A stretch of DNA of 64,000 nt from Promicromonospora sp. MEB111 (GCF_030209445.1 NZ_JARVSD010000008.1:310001-374000), one strand, 5' to 3'; positions 27,479 through 36,929 are shown, numbered from the stretch's first letter. Notes: generated by a model not told the origin, from the letters alone. A program made the numbers and translations.

Positions 27479-28690
27479 TCAGCGGAACGCGGCGATCCCC
27501 GTGAGGTGTCGCCCCAGCACGAGCGTGTGGACCTCGTCCGTGCCCTCGTAGGTACGCACGGACTCCAGGTTGCTGGCGTGGCGCATCGGCGAGTGGTCGA
27601 GCGTGACACCGTTGCCGCCCAGGATCGTGCGGGCGGTGCGGCAGACCTCGATGGCGATGCGGGCGTTGTTCAGCTTGCCCGCCGAGATCATGTGCCCCTC
27701 CAGCCGCCCGGAGTCCTTGAGCCGCCCCAGGCGCAGGGCCATGAGCTGCGCCTTGGTGATCTCCAGGGCCATGTCGACGAGCTTGGCCTGCGTGAGCTGG
27801 AACCCCGCGATCGGCGTGCCGAACTGCTCCCGGCCCTGCGCGTAGGCCAGCGCCGCCTCGAACGCGTCCTGGGCCGCGCCCACCGTGCCCCAGACGATCC
27901 CGTAGCGGGCCTCGTCGAGGCACGCGAACGGCCCGGCCAGGCCGGGGTGTTCGGGCAGCAGGGCGTCCGCGGGCAGCCGCACGCCGTCCAGCGTGACGTC
28001 GCACTGCACGGACGCCCGCATCGACAGCTTGGGCTCGATGGGGACGGCGGTGAAGCCCGGGGTCGACGTCGGCACCACGAACCCGCGCACGCGGTCGCGC
28101 TCGCTCCCGTCGTCCTGCGGCTCGCGGACCTTGGCCCAGATGATCGCGACGTCCGCGAACGAGGCCATGCCGATCCAGCGCTTCGCGCCGTCCAGGACCC
28201 ACTCGCCGCCGGCGTCGCCGCCCTCCGAACCGGGCTCGAAGCGGGCACGCGTGGTCATGCTCGACGGGTCGGAGCCGGCTCCAGGCTCGGTGAGCCCGAA
28301 GCAGCCCACGACCTCACCCGTCGCCATGCGCGGCAGCCACTGCTGCTTCTGGGCCTCGGACCCGTGCTTGTGGATGGCGGACATCGCCAGCGACCCCTGC
28401 ACCGAGACGAACGTGCGGATGCCGGAGTCGCCGGCCTCCAGCTCCTGCGCCGCCAGGCCGTACTCGACGGCGGACCGCCCGGCGCAGCCGTAGCCGTCCA
28501 GATGCATGCCGAGCACGCCGAGCTCGCCCAGCTCGGGGACCAGCTCGCGCGGGAAGTGGGCGTCGGCGAACCAGCCGGCGATGTTCGGGCGCACCCGGCG
28601 GTCCACGAACTCCCGCACGCGGGCGCGCGTCGCGAGCTCGGCGTCGGTCAGCTCGGCCTCGATGTCGAGCAGGTCGGCGGGGGAGCTCAT
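27479..28690 (-). CDS. acyl-CoA dehydrogenase (glutaryl-CoA dehydrogenase-like)
   Basis: 403-residue flavoprotein of the acyl-CoA dehydrogenase family. FAD-binding segment GCFGLTEPGAGSDPSS and the C-terminal catalytic-base motif RTYEGTDEVHTLVLGR match glutaryl-CoA dehydrogenases closely. In that subfamily the enzyme oxidises and decarboxylates glutaryl-CoA to crotonyl-CoA in lysine/tryptophan degradation. No electron-transfer flavoprotein or other pathway gene is adjacent. It is followed on the left by tRNA-Leu. bcp lies immediately upstream on the same strand but ends three bases before this start, suggesting one operon. Confidence 0.92.
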   Translation of the reverse strand: MSSPADLLDIEAELTDAELATRARVREFVDRRVRPNIAGWFADAHFPRELVPELGELGVLGMHLDGYGCAGRSAVEYGLAAQELEAGDSGIRTFVSVQGSLAMSAIHKHGSEAQKQQWLPRMATGEVVGCFGLTEPGAGSDPSSMTTRARFEPGSEGGDAGGEWVLDGAKRWIGMASFADVAIIWAKVREPQDDGSERDRVRGFVVPTSTPGFTAVPIEPKLSMRASVQCDVTLDGVRLPADALLPEHPGLAGPFACLDEARYGIVWGTVGAAQDAFEAALAYAQGREQFGTPIAGFQLTQAKLVDMALEITKAQLMALRLGRLKDSGRLEGHMISAGKLNNARIAIEVCRTARTILGGNGVTLDHSPMRHASNLESVRTYEGTDEVHTLVLGRHLTGIAAFR

Positions 28691-28693
28691 CGG

Positions 28694-29173
28694 TCAGTCG
28701 AGCCCGAGGACCTTGCGGATGCGGGCCACGTGGCCTGTCGCCTTGACGTTGTAGAACGACTCGGCGACCGTCAGGTCCGGGTTCACCACCACCGTGGAGC
28801 GGATCACGCCCACATACGTCTTGCCGTAGTTCTGCTTCTCGCCCCAGGCGCCGTACGCCTCCAGCGTCGCGTGGTCCTCGTCGGACGCGAGCGGGAACGT
28901 CAGCGTCTCGTCCTGCGCGAACTTGGCCAGCTTGGCGACCTTGTCGGGGGAGATGCCGACGACGGCGTAGCCCGCGCCCAGGAGTGACGCCTCCGAGTCG
29001 CGGAAGTCGCACGCCTCCTTGGTGCACCCCGGCGTCGCGGCGGCCGGGTAGAAGTACACGATGACGCCCTTGTCGGTGCTCTGCGCCAGGTCGGCGAGGC
29101 GGACGGAGGCGCCGTCGGCGGTCGGGAGGGTGAAGTCGGGAGCCTTGTCCCCGGGCTCGAGGCGAGTCGTCAT
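28694..29173 (-). CDS. bcp: thioredoxin-dependent peroxiredoxin BCP
   Basis: 159-residue atypical 2-Cys peroxiredoxin that reduces H2O2 and organic hydroperoxides using thioredoxin. The peroxidatic Cys is in TPGCTKEAC, with the resolving Cys five residues later, typical of BCP. TACCGT (minus strand, 29181-29186) ends seven bases before ATG, so the mRNA is probably leaderless. It is divergent from the GroES-like gene with 92 bases between starts and leads the acyl-CoA dehydrogenase gene. Confidence 0.95.
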   Translation of the reverse strand: MTTRLEPGDKAPDFTLPTADGASVRLADLAQSTDKGVIVYFYPAAATPGCTKEACDFRDSEASLLGAGYAVVGISPDKVAKLAKFAQDETLTFPLASDEDHATLEAYGAWGEKQNYGKTYVGVIRSTVVVNPDLTVAESFYNVKATGHVARIRKVLGLD

Positions 29174-29265
29174 GCCCGTAACGGTAGTCGCCTTCGCGGG
29201 TCCTCGTGCCCCGTGCGCCCGAGGCCTGTGGACAACCCGGATCGGCAGTCGCGTAGCGTTGTCCT

Positions 29266-29619
29266 GTGAGCACCTCCGCCGTGACCGACTCCGTGACGAA
29301 GCCCGGAAACCTCCCGATCCGCATGCTGCACGACCGGCTCCTGGTAGAGCCCGAGACGGACTCCGCGGAACGGCAGTCGACGGCCGGCCTGGTGATCCCG
29401 GCGACCGCCGTCGGCCCCAAGCGGCTCGCCTGGGCGACGGTCGTGGCCAAGGGCGAGCACGTGCGTCAGGTCGACGTCGGCGACCGGGTGCTGTTCGACC
29501 CGGAGGACCGCGCCGAGGTGGACCTGGCCGGCACGGACTACGTGCTCCTGCGCGAGCGGGACGTGCACGGCGTGGCCGAGAGCGACGAGGCGGACGGCTC
29601 GACGGGGCTCTACCTGTAG
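29266..29619 (+). CDS. GroES-like (cpn10 fold) protein
   Basis: 117 residues from GTG. The core PIRMLHDRLLVEPET...GDRVLFDPED has the chaperonin-10 fold, but the mobile-loop sequence differs from true GroES and no groEL is near. TAGCGT (29254-29259) ends six bases before the GTG. It may be a co-chaperonin variant or a cpn10-fold protein of other function. A paralogue of classical groES elsewhere would be expected. Confidence 0.82.
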   Translation: MSTSAVTDSVTKPGNLPIRMLHDRLLVEPETDSAERQSTAGLVIPATAVGPKRLAWATVVAKGEHVRQVDVGDRVLFDPEDRAEVDLAGTDYVLLRERDVHGVAESDEADGSTGLYL

Positions 29620-29620
29620 G

Positions 29621-30181
29621 TCAGGCGGACGCTTCTGCGGCCTGCAGGGCCTCCAGACGCTTGATCATGCGGCGCACGAGCAGCAGCGGGATGGCGCCGA
29701 AGACGCCGAACGACATGTCGATGAGGCTCCAGCCCCACGGGATGTCCCGCACCGGCCCGGCGATCAGTGCCAGCGGGATGATCCCTGCGCACGCGATCAA
29801 CCCGAAGTCGATGACCCAGACGTTGCGTACCGGATCGCGGAACGGGCCCCAGAACGCGACGGCGATGACGAGGTGCGCGAACGCGAGCCAGTCCGTGCCG
29901 TACGCGATGAAGGGGTAGTCCCGGGCCGTGGCGTCCAGCCCCTCGCGCACGCGGGCGAACCAGTCGACGAGACCCGGCAGCCAGCTGTCGACACCCCACG
30001 CGACGAGAAGCTCGTGGCCCCAGCGGACCTCCGTCGTCAACGGAAACGCCGTGACGCCGCTCAGCACCAGGCCGATGATGAACACGATCAGCCAGGCTCG
30101 TACGCGCCGCAGAAGTACTGCCTGTTCGGGCCGCGCCGCGGCCTCTGCCAGGGAACTCGCACCGGTACCAGTGACGGTCAT
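29621..30181 (-). CDS. hypothetical membrane protein, four transmembrane segments
   Basis: 186 residues with transmembrane segments at about 34-53, 92-110, 124-143 and 150-170, and a charged C-terminus. I recognise no named domain. ATG at 30181 was chosen over a longer GTG start; TACGCT lies eight bases upstream. It converges with the GroES-like gene, one base between the stops. Function unknown. Confidence 0.78.
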   Translation of the reverse strand: MTVTGTGASSLAEAAARPEQAVLLRRVRAWLIVFIIGLVLSGVTAFPLTTEVRWGHELLVAWGVDSWLPGLVDWFARVREGLDATARDYPFIAYGTDWLAFAHLVIAVAFWGPFRDPVRNVWVIDFGLIACAGIIPLALIAGPVRDIPWGWSLIDMSFGVFGAIPLLLVRRMIKRLEALQAAEASA

Positions 30182-30297
30182 GGTGCCGGAGCGTAGCGGC
30201 GGTCGGTCCTGCCCGGCTGTCGTGCAGTTCACAGGGCGGGCCCGCTCGTTCGGTTACCGGTGACGCCCCTGGTCCTGGTAGTGTTTCTCTCCGTTGC

Positions 30298-30373
<76 letters not shown>

Positions 30374-30492
30374 GCACGACGGCTCTACGGCCCTCTCCCG
30401 CCCTCCGGCGGAGGGGCGCGTCATGGTCGTTCGTGAGGCGGAATCAATCGGTGCGCCGAGGGCCTCAGGTCCTGGTAATCTTCCCGTCGCAG

Positions 30493-30565
<73 letters not shown>

Positions 30566-30571
30566 CAACAG

Positions 30572-30605
30572 GACGAAGGCCCCCACCACGGTGGGGGCCT
30601 TCGTC
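30572..30605 (+). terminator. hairpin terminator of the tRNA-Lys pair
   Basis: A perfect 16-bp stem (30572-30587 with 30590-30605), two bases apart, starts seven bases after the second tRNA. It is followed by GTTCGG, so there is no real T-run. Confidence 0.8.
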
Positions 30606-30624
30606 GTTCGGGGAACCAGGGCGG

Positions 30625-30927
30625 TCAGAGCAGGTCCACGGGGAACAGCTCCGTGCGCGCCACGACCCGGTCCCGCTCCTCCGTCAGCGCTGTGCGGCGG
30701 GGGTCCGCGAGGTACCCGTCGAGCTCCCGCTGCCCGGCGAACCGGTAGAGCTGGACCTCGTGCGGCCGGCCGGCCGCGCCGTCGGACGCCGCGCGCTGCA
30801 GCACCGTGCCGCCGTGCTCCGGGACCAGCGCCAGCACCTTGTCCTCGTAGGCCGTGAGGCCCGCCTCCTGGCCGGGACGCGCCCACAGCAGGCAGCACAG
30901 CCGGATCTCGTCGTGGTGGTTCGCCAT
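30625..30927 (-). CDS. dimeric alpha-beta barrel (ABM/DUF1330-like) protein
   Basis: 100-residue ferredoxin-like barrel protein; LCCLLWARPGQEAGLTAYEDKV and the EVQLYRF strand resemble antibiotic-biosynthesis-monooxygenase and DUF1330 proteins. No catalytic residues are assignable. TAGGCT (minus strand, 30934-30939) ends six bases before ATG, a leaderless start. Single gene between the tRNA-Lys pair and the large phosphoesterase. Confidence 0.8.
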   Translation of the reverse strand: MANHHDEIRLCCLLWARPGQEAGLTAYEDKVLALVPEHGGTVLQRAASDGAAGRPHEVQLYRFAGQRELDGYLADPRRTALTEERDRVVARTELFPVDLL

Positions 30928-31083
30928 GACCTGAGCCTAGAACGCCGTCCGGTTCCCTCCCGGTACCCACTATTTGTCCGCTTGTTGCCTGCTGCACCTG
31001 TTCCGTTCACCCGGCCCGTCCAGGTTTGTCCTCCGGGCGTGCTCGGAGCCGTCCATCTCTCACGGACCACAGGGAGGACGGCC

Positions 31084-34000
31084 ATGCGGCCAGTCACCAG
31101 GAAACAGCGGGGCCGGCAGCAGGCCGGCCTCGTCGCGGCGGTCACGGCGGCCACGCTCGCCATGACGGGCTGGGCAGCGACGTCGTCGTCCGCCGCCCCC
31201 GCGGACACCGCTCGTCCCGACACCGGCACGACGGCGTCGGCCCCGCACCAGCCGGAGGCCCCGGCGACCGGCGCCCCGATCCTCACTCCCGACGACGGCG
31301 AGTTCCTCGAGGGCACGGTGCCCGTCGCGGCCGAGCCGGTCGCGCCCGGGGACGATGTCACGCGCCTGACCGTCGACGGCAAGGACGTCCCGGGCGCCAC
31401 GGAGACCCTCGGCACGTCGGTGCTGGGCTACACGGTCGGCACCAACTCGACCGAGGCGCGCTACAAGAACTACGTGTCGGTCAACGGCTCGGAGCCGATC
31501 CACCTGCCCGACGCCGTGAGCGAGCGCGTCGAGCTGGAGGTCCCCGACGAGTACCTCGTGACCGGCGAGAACACGGTCGAGGTGGTCGTGGGCACGATCA
31601 GCTCCGACTGCGGCATCAACCACGACGACTTCGTGCTGTCGGACTTCACGCTGGAGCCCCTCGGCGAGCTCGCCGACGGCGAGGAGAACGAGTACACTTA
31701 CTCGTTCGGCGACGGCACCTGCGGCAGCAACACCAGCCTGCTGCTGCGCGCCGAGCTCTCGTTCTTCGTCCAGGGCGACCCGCAGGGCACCACGGGCCTG
31801 AGCGCGGACCTCGACACCACGACGCTGACCAACGGCGCGCACACGATCGAGGCTCGCACCGCCTCGGGCGACTCGACGAAGCACCGGGTCCGCGTGAACA
31901 ACGCGCCCGCCGGCGCGCCGCGCCTCACGCCGGTCGACGGCACCCTCAGCCGCGGCACCGTCACCGTCACGGGCGCCCGCCCGGCTGACGGCGAGGGCGC
32001 CACGGCCCAGCTCACGGTCGACGGCGACGCGGTGGAGACCACCGAGACGCTCGGCGCGGGCGACGCGGCCTTCTCGTTCAACGTGGGCTCGAACGCCGTC
32101 GACGGCGGGGCCGCGAACCTGCTGGTCGTCAACGGCATCGAGACGCCGATGGGCGGCTCGTACGCGAGCCAGCGCGCCGACATCGCGATCCCCAACGAGT
32201 GGCTGCGCCCCGGCGACAACACGGTCAAGGTGGTCACGGGCACCTTCGCGGGTGACTGCAACCGTGACGACTTCACGATCTCGAACCTGGCGCTGACGCC
32301 CGCGGCGGGCACCGCCGCCGGCGTCGGGCTCAAGCCGTCCTACGCGATGGGCGACGGCACCTGCGGCTCCAGCGGGACGGCGCTGCGCGAGGTCACGCTG
32401 ACCTTCACGGTCGACGCCCCCGCGCGCGGCCTGCGCGCCGACGTCGACACCACCACCCTGCCGGACGGTGAGCACGAGCTCGCGGCGACGTCGACCACGG
32501 GGGAGACCGCCACCCGCGCGCTCTTCACCGACAACTCCGGCCCGGCGCTGGTGTCCGCGACCCCCGCGGACGGCGACCGCCTCACCTCCGCGGTGCCGCT
32601 CGCGGTCGCCGTCGAGGACGCCTCCGGCGTGGTCGAGGGCCCGGACGTCACGCTCGACGGCGCGGAGATCGCCGTGGGCGACCCGGTGGGCCCCGGCCTG
32701 ACCGCCGGTGCGCACACGCTCGTCGTGTCCGCGACGGACGGCCTCGGCAACGAGGTCACGCACGAGATCGACGTCGTGAGCGCCGGGATCCCGGACGTGC
32801 CGGCGGACGTCGCGCCGGCGTCGGGCACCGAGGGTGTGGGGCGCAGCGCCACGTTGAGGGCGACGGTGGCCGCGCCCGACGGCGGCGACGTCACCGCGCG
32901 CTTCTCCGCCGCGGAGATCCTCACGCCGAACAAGGCCTGGCAGGGCAGCACGGGCGCCGTGCCGACCACGCTGGACGTGCGCGGCCAGAAGAAGCTGAGC
33001 ACCAAGGCGCTGGAGCCGGGCGACGGCAGGTCGGTCACGTCCCCGGCGTCGGGCGACGTGACCTACCAGCGGTTCGACGTGCCGGTCCGCGGCCGCGTCG
33101 AGGCGCCGGTGCTGCGCTGGGAGGGCACCGCCGACCCGGCGCGCCTGGTCAGCCTGCGGGCCTGGAACCCGGACACCGACGCATGGGACGTCGTCGCCTC
33201 CGCGCGCGGCACGGTCGAGGGCGGCACCGTGCTGGAGGGCACCGTGTCCCGCGACTACGTGGACCGCGGCACCGTGCACGCGATGGTCACCGGCGAGGAC
33301 CCCTTCGCCGACGACATCGATGCCGGCGACAAGGACCGGTTCGACGACCCGGACGACTACGACTTCTCGATGGTCCACTACACGGACACCCAGTACCTGA
33401 CCGAGGGCGCCGTGGAGCAGGAGACGGCCGAGGAGCGTGCCGTCTGGGCGCAGGGCTACAACGGCGTCATGGACTGGATCGTCGACAACGCCGACGAGCG
33501 CAAGATCGCCTACGTGGCGCACACCGGCGACATCGTCGAGAACAACATCCGGGCGTTCCCGCCCGAGATGGAGGACCAGGTCATCGGCGAGTTCGAGTTC
33601 GCGTCGCAGGCTCAGGCCCGGATCGACGCCGCGGGCATCCCGAACGGCGTGGTCGCGGGCAACCACGACAACCAGTCCGGCACCGACCCGACGCTGTACG
33701 ACGAGTACTTCGGCCCGGACCGGTACGAGGCGCTGTCCGAGGACTGGGAGGACGCGTCCTACGGCGGTGTCATGGAGCCCGGCTCGAACGAGAACCACTA
33801 CGACTTGTTCTCGGCCGGCGGCCTGGACTTCGTGGTGGTGGGCCTGTCCTACGGCGTGACGCGGGACGAGGCCGAGTGGGCCGCCTCGGTCTTCGACCGA
33901 TACTCGGACCGCAACGGCATCCTGCTCACGCACGACTACCTGGAGCCGTCCGCGTCGCCCGACGGTCGCGGCGCCAACTTCGGCGGGTCCGACGGGCCGC

Positions 34001-34593
34001 TGCTGTACAACCTGCTCGTCAAGGACAACCCGAACGTGTTCATGGTGCTCGCCGGGCACCGGCACGGCGTGGGCACCAACGTGCGCCCGCCCGTGGTCGG
34101 GGACATCGGCGGCGGCGTGGTCGAGCTGCTCGCGGACTACCAGTTCTACACGGTGTCCGCCGGACAGCTCGGGCTCACCGAGATCGGCGGCTACGACCCC
34201 ACCGACCAGCTCCAGTTCGGCGCGTCGTTCTTCCGCATGCTGCAGTTCGACGTCGACCGCGGCGAGGTCTCCATCGACACCTACTCGCCGCTGCTGGGCG
34301 AGTTCGGCGCCACGGAGTACGACACCGAGCACCGTTACAACGGGCTCGAGGACAACATGGTGCTGCCGGTCGACCTGACCTCCCGCACCACGTCGTTCAG
34401 CACCGACTCGGTCGTGCTCTACGACCCGGTCGACGAGATCGGCCGGGACACGGTGGCCTCCGGCGAGGTCGCCTCCGTCCGGTGGTCGGGCCTCAAGCCG
34501 GACCGCACGTACGCCTGGTTCGTCACCGCCCGCACCCCCGGGGGCGGCACGGCGACGGCGTCGCCGGCGTACTTCACCACGGCGCGGCGTTGA
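31084..34593 (+). CDS. large secreted metallophosphoesterase with duplicated N-terminal module
   Basis: 1169 residues. A Sec signal peptide (1-38) is followed by a module of about 210 residues present twice (about 64-275 and 276-485), each starting with a LTPxDG strand, each with a DC...DDF and a GDGTCGS motif whose Cys could form one disulfide per copy. Ig-like and beta-sandwich regions (485-740) follow, then a calcineurin-type metallophosphoesterase (about 755-1000: HYTDTQ, GDIVEN, GNHDN, LTHDYL, AGHRHG) and a fibronectin-like C-terminus. No sortase or SLH anchor is seen. Strong GGGAGGA site at 31072-31078. It would cleave extracellular phosphoesters; the substrate is unknown. Coupled to the HupE-like gene. 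Confidence 0.92.
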   Translation: MRPVTRKQRGRQQAGLVAAVTAATLAMTGWAATSSSAAPADTARPDTGTTASAPHQPEAPATGAPILTPDDGEFLEGTVPVAAEPVAPGDDVTRLTVDGKDVPGATETLGTSVLGYTVGTNSTEARYKNYVSVNGSEPIHLPDAVSERVELEVPDEYLVTGENTVEVVVGTISSDCGINHDDFVLSDFTLEPLGELADGEENEYTYSFGDGTCGSNTSLLLRAELSFFVQGDPQGTTGLSADLDTTTLTNGAHTIEARTASGDSTKHRVRVNNAPAGAPRLTPVDGTLSRGTVTVTGARPADGEGATAQLTVDGDAVETTETLGAGDAAFSFNVGSNAVDGGAANLLVVNGIETPMGGSYASQRADIAIPNEWLRPGDNTVKVVTGTFAGDCNRDDFTISNLALTPAAGTAAGVGLKPSYAMGDGTCGSSGTALREVTLTFTVDAPARGLRADVDTTTLPDGEHELAATSTTGETATRALFTDNSGPALVSATPADGDRLTSAVPLAVAVEDASGVVEGPDVTLDGAEIAVGDPVGPGLTAGAHTLVVSATDGLGNEVTHEIDVVSAGIPDVPADVAPASGTEGVGRSATLRATVAAPDGGDVTARFSAAEILTPNKAWQGSTGAVPTTLDVRGQKKLSTKALEPGDGRSVTSPASGDVTYQRFDVPVRGRVEAPVLRWEGTADPARLVSLRAWNPDTDAWDVVASARGTVEGGTVLEGTVSRDYVDRGTVHAMVTGEDPFADDIDAGDKDRFDDPDDYDFSMVHYTDTQYLTEGAVEQETAEERAVWAQGYNGVMDWIVDNADERKIAYVAHTGDIVENNIRAFPPEMEDQVIGEFEFASQAQARIDAAGIPNGVVAGNHDNQSGTDPTLYDEYFGPDRYEALSEDWEDASYGGVMEPGSNENHYDLFSAGGLDFVVVGLSYGVTRDEAEWAASVFDRYSDRNGILLTHDYLEPSASPDGRGANFGGSDGPLLYNLLVKDNPNVFMVLAGHRHGVGTNVRPPVVGDIGGGVVELLADYQFYTVSAGQLGLTEIGGYDPTDQLQFGASFFRMLQFDVDRGEVSIDTYSPLLGEFGATEYDTEHRYNGLEDNMVLPVDLTSRTTSFSTDSVVLYDPVDEIGRDTVASGEVASVRWSGLKPDRTYAWFVTARTPGGGTATASPAYFTTARR

Positions 34594-35846
34594 GGCTCGG
34601 TCCTCTCCGCGGACGCTCCGTGGCCCTGGCGGGGCTGCTCGCAGTGCTGAGCAGCCCCGCCGTGGGGCAGGTCGCCTCGGCGCACGACGCCACCAGTGAC
34701 GTCTACGCCGAGGTGACCACGGCGCCGTCGTCCTCCGGTCCGGAGGGCGGCGGCCCGGACGTCGTGGCGGTGCTCGACCTCGAGTACGACCTGCTCATGA
34801 AGTCCGCCTGGCTGCGGGCCGAGGCGTACGAGGCCACCGGCCGGGATGACCAGCTCGCCCAGCTCGACGAGCACGAGGCCGAGGTGGACGGGTACGTCAC
34901 CGACCGCTTCGCGGTCACGTACGACGGCGAGCCGTGCGCGCCCTCCCTCTCCGCCGCCGACATCGTCGAGCGGGGGGAGCGGGCCTACGCCTCGCTCACG
35001 TACTCCTTCGCCTGCGCCGGCGAGCCCAGGGGCGTGCACGAGGTCTCCAGCGCCCTGTTCCCGGACGCCGAGTCCTTCGTGCACTCCACCGAGACGATCA
35101 TCCGGTACGCGCTCGACGACGAGGACGGCTCGGCGGTGCTCACCACGTCGTCGCCCACCCTGACGACGGGGGAGCACCGCCTGCTGAAGCAGGTCGGGGA
35201 GTTCTTCGTGCTGGGCGGCGAGCACCTGCTGTTCGGCATCGACCACGTGCTGTTCCTGCTGGCTCTGCTGATCGGGGCGCGGCGGCTGCGTGACGTCGTC
35301 CTGACGGCCACGGCGTTCACCGTGGCGCACTCCGTGACGTTCCTGCTCGCGGCGCTCGGCGTGGTGTCGGTGCCGGCGATCGTGGTGGAGCCGGTGATCG
35401 CGGCGTCGATCGCTGTCGTGGCGGTGGTGGACCTGGTGCTGATCCGGCGCGGTGGGGTGACGCTCGGGGGCGGGGCGTCGGCCGGTTCCGGCACGGCGCG
35501 GGACGCCCTGCGCTGGCACGCCCCGGCCGGGACCAGGGACGAGCGCGGTGCGTGGGACCGCTGGCGGCTGCCCGTGGTGTTCGTCTTCGGGCTGGTGCAC
35601 GGCGTCGGGTTCGCCGGAGCCCTCGGCATCGAGGCCGCCTGGTCGTGGACCCTGCTGCTGTCCCTCCTGTCGTTCAACGTGGGCATCGAGGCGGTGCAGC
35701 TCGGCATCATCGCGGTGGTGTTCCCGCTGCTGGTGCTGCTGCGGGTGCGCGCCCCGCGCACGGCCCGCTGGACGCTGGCGGCGGGCTGCGCGGCGATCGC
35801 CGTGGTGGCCCTGTGGTGGGTGGTGGAGCGGCTGGCGGGCTACTAG
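34590..35846 (+). CDS. HupE/UreJ family membrane protein
   Basis: 418 residues. A signal-like segment (1-32), an extracellular domain of about 170 residues, and a C-terminal membrane domain with six or more segments follow one another. The HupE signature HLLFGIDHVLFLL is at about residue 210, FTVAHSVT soon after, and GLVHGVGFAGAL later. HupE/UreJ proteins are proposed nickel or metal permeases next to hydrogenase and urease genes; none is here. TTG at 34590, overlapping the upstream stop (TTGA), gives a basic n-region for the signal. GTG at 34620 is the alternative. Coupling to the phosphoesterase suggests a joint extracellular function. Confidence 0.8.
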   Translation: MRLGPLRGRSVALAGLLAVLSSPAVGQVASAHDATSDVYAEVTTAPSSSGPEGGGPDVVAVLDLEYDLLMKSAWLRAEAYEATGRDDQLAQLDEHEAEVDGYVTDRFAVTYDGEPCAPSLSAADIVERGERAYASLTYSFACAGEPRGVHEVSSALFPDAESFVHSTETIIRYALDDEDGSAVLTTSSPTLTTGEHRLLKQVGEFFVLGGEHLLFGIDHVLFLLALLIGARRLRDVVLTATAFTVAHSVTFLLAALGVVSVPAIVVEPVIAASIAVVAVVDLVLIRRGGVTLGGGASAGSGTARDALRWHAPAGTRDERGAWDRWRLPVVFVFGLVHGVGFAGALGIEAAWSWTLLLSLLSFNVGIEAVQLGIIAVVFPLLVLLRVRAPRTARWTLAAGCAAIAVVALWWVVERLAGY

Positions 35847-36844
35847 TCCTGCGCCGACCAGAACGTCTCCAGCTCCGCGTCCAGCGCCGGGGCCACCTGC
35901 ATGGGCAGGGAGTGCGTGGTGTCCGGCCAGATCTTGACCTGCGCGTCCGGGATCAGCTTGGCCTGCTCGGCCGCCGCCTCGCCCCCGGCCAGCGACGAGT
36001 CGCTCGCGATCGCCACGTAGACGGGCATGGCCAGCCCTCTCAGGTCGGCGCCGCTCAGCACGGAGGGGCTGGGCAGCCCCGACGAGCTGTAGCTCTTGGA
36101 GCCGACGGCGATCATCCGCGCCAGCGGGTCGTCGGGGTCCACCTCGTCGTCGGACACGCCGCCGATGCGGTTCAGCGCGGACTCGCGCCACGAGTCCGGG
36201 AAGAACGGCAGCGAGACCGGGATGGTCGTGAGGATGACGGAGAGCGGCATCATGCCGAGCGTCATGACGGGCTCCAGCAGGGTGAGGCTGGCCAGCCGGT
36301 CCGGGTGGCGCACCGCCACGGCCGCGGCCAGCCCGCCGCCCTGGGAGTGCCCCACGAGGTGGACCCGGTCGAGGTCCAGACCGGCCATCGCCTCGTCCAC
36401 CCAGCGTGCGGAGTCGCCCATGTCGCGCAGCGGGACCGCCTGCTCGGACAGACCGGTGTCGCCCAGGGTGTCGAAGGCGTAGACGGTCCGGTGCTCGACG
36501 AGGTCGGGCAGGTTGTCGCCCCACATCGGGGCCGCGGCGGACCGGCCGGGCAGCAGGACGACGGGGGTGGCGTCGGGCTGCTCGGCGTGCACCCACGCGT
36601 AGGCGCGGACCGTGCCGAAGCTCGTCTCGACGTCGTGCGTCGCCGTGGGCTCGGGCAGGCGGCCGAGCGCCTCGGCGTACGCGTCCTCGTAGGCCCGGCG
36701 GTCCTCGGGCGTGCGGAAGTGGCCGACGCCGGGACCGCCCGCCGCGACGAGCAGCGCCAGCCCGCCGGTCGAGACGATCGCGACGACGGCCAGCAGGACG
36801 GTCGGCCAGCGGCGGCGCTTCGGGCCGGTGGTTGAGGTGCGCAT
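35843..36844 (-). CDS. alpha/beta hydrolase, membrane-anchored
   Basis: 333 residues. One N-terminal transmembrane segment (about 13-35) follows a basic RRR stretch, so the hydrolase domain lies outside the membrane. The nucleophile elbow is GHSQGG, the oxyanion region is LLPGRSAAAPMWG, and the catalytic His is in TTHSLP. The substrate is unknown. ATG at 36844 follows GAGAGGA (around 36851-36857). A start at 36877 would lie closer to the operator. It is divergent from the TetR gene, and the shared 44-bp palindrome covers both promoters. Its stop overlaps the HupE-like stop. Confidence 0.9.
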   Translation of the reverse strand: MRTSTTGPKRRRWPTVLLAVVAIVSTGGLALLVAAGGPGVGHFRTPEDRRAYEDAYAEALGRLPEPTATHDVETSFGTVRAYAWVHAEQPDATPVVLLPGRSAAAPMWGDNLPDLVEHRTVYAFDTLGDTGLSEQAVPLRDMGDSARWVDEAMAGLDLDRVHLVGHSQGGGLAAAVAVRHPDRLASLTLLEPVMTLGMMPLSVILTTIPVSLPFFPDSWRESALNRIGGVSDDEVDPDDPLARMIAVGSKSYSSSGLPSPSVLSGADLRGLAMPVYVAIASDSSLAGGEAAAEQAKLIPDAQVKIWPDTTHSLPMQVAPALDAELETFWSAQD

Positions 36845-36873
36845 CGGAGGTCCTCTCGGGGCCGGGCGGTTTT

Positions 36874-36923
36874 GCAATGCGATCGCATCGTAACAGGTTA
36901 CGATGCGATCGCATTGCTATCCT
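36874..36923. promoter_or_regulatory. 44-bp nested palindromic operator and divergent promoters (TetR/hydrolase)
   Basis: A perfect 21-bp inverted repeat (36874-36894 with 36897-36917, two bases apart). Each arm contains its own 12-bp palindrome ATGCGATCGCAT, at 36877-36888 and 36903-36914. TATCCT (36918-36923) ends six bases before the TetR ATG, so the operator lies over the -35 region, and TACGAT boxes sit on both strands inside it. The layout suggests two repressor dimers controlling the divergent TetR and hydrolase genes. Confidence 0.9.
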
Positions 36924-36929
36924 GGTCGC

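Noticed and set aside
31060-34332. 1090-codon open frame opposite the phosphoesterase
   Set aside because: No domain and the low-complexity composition of antisense frames; the plus frame has a signal peptide and metal motifs.
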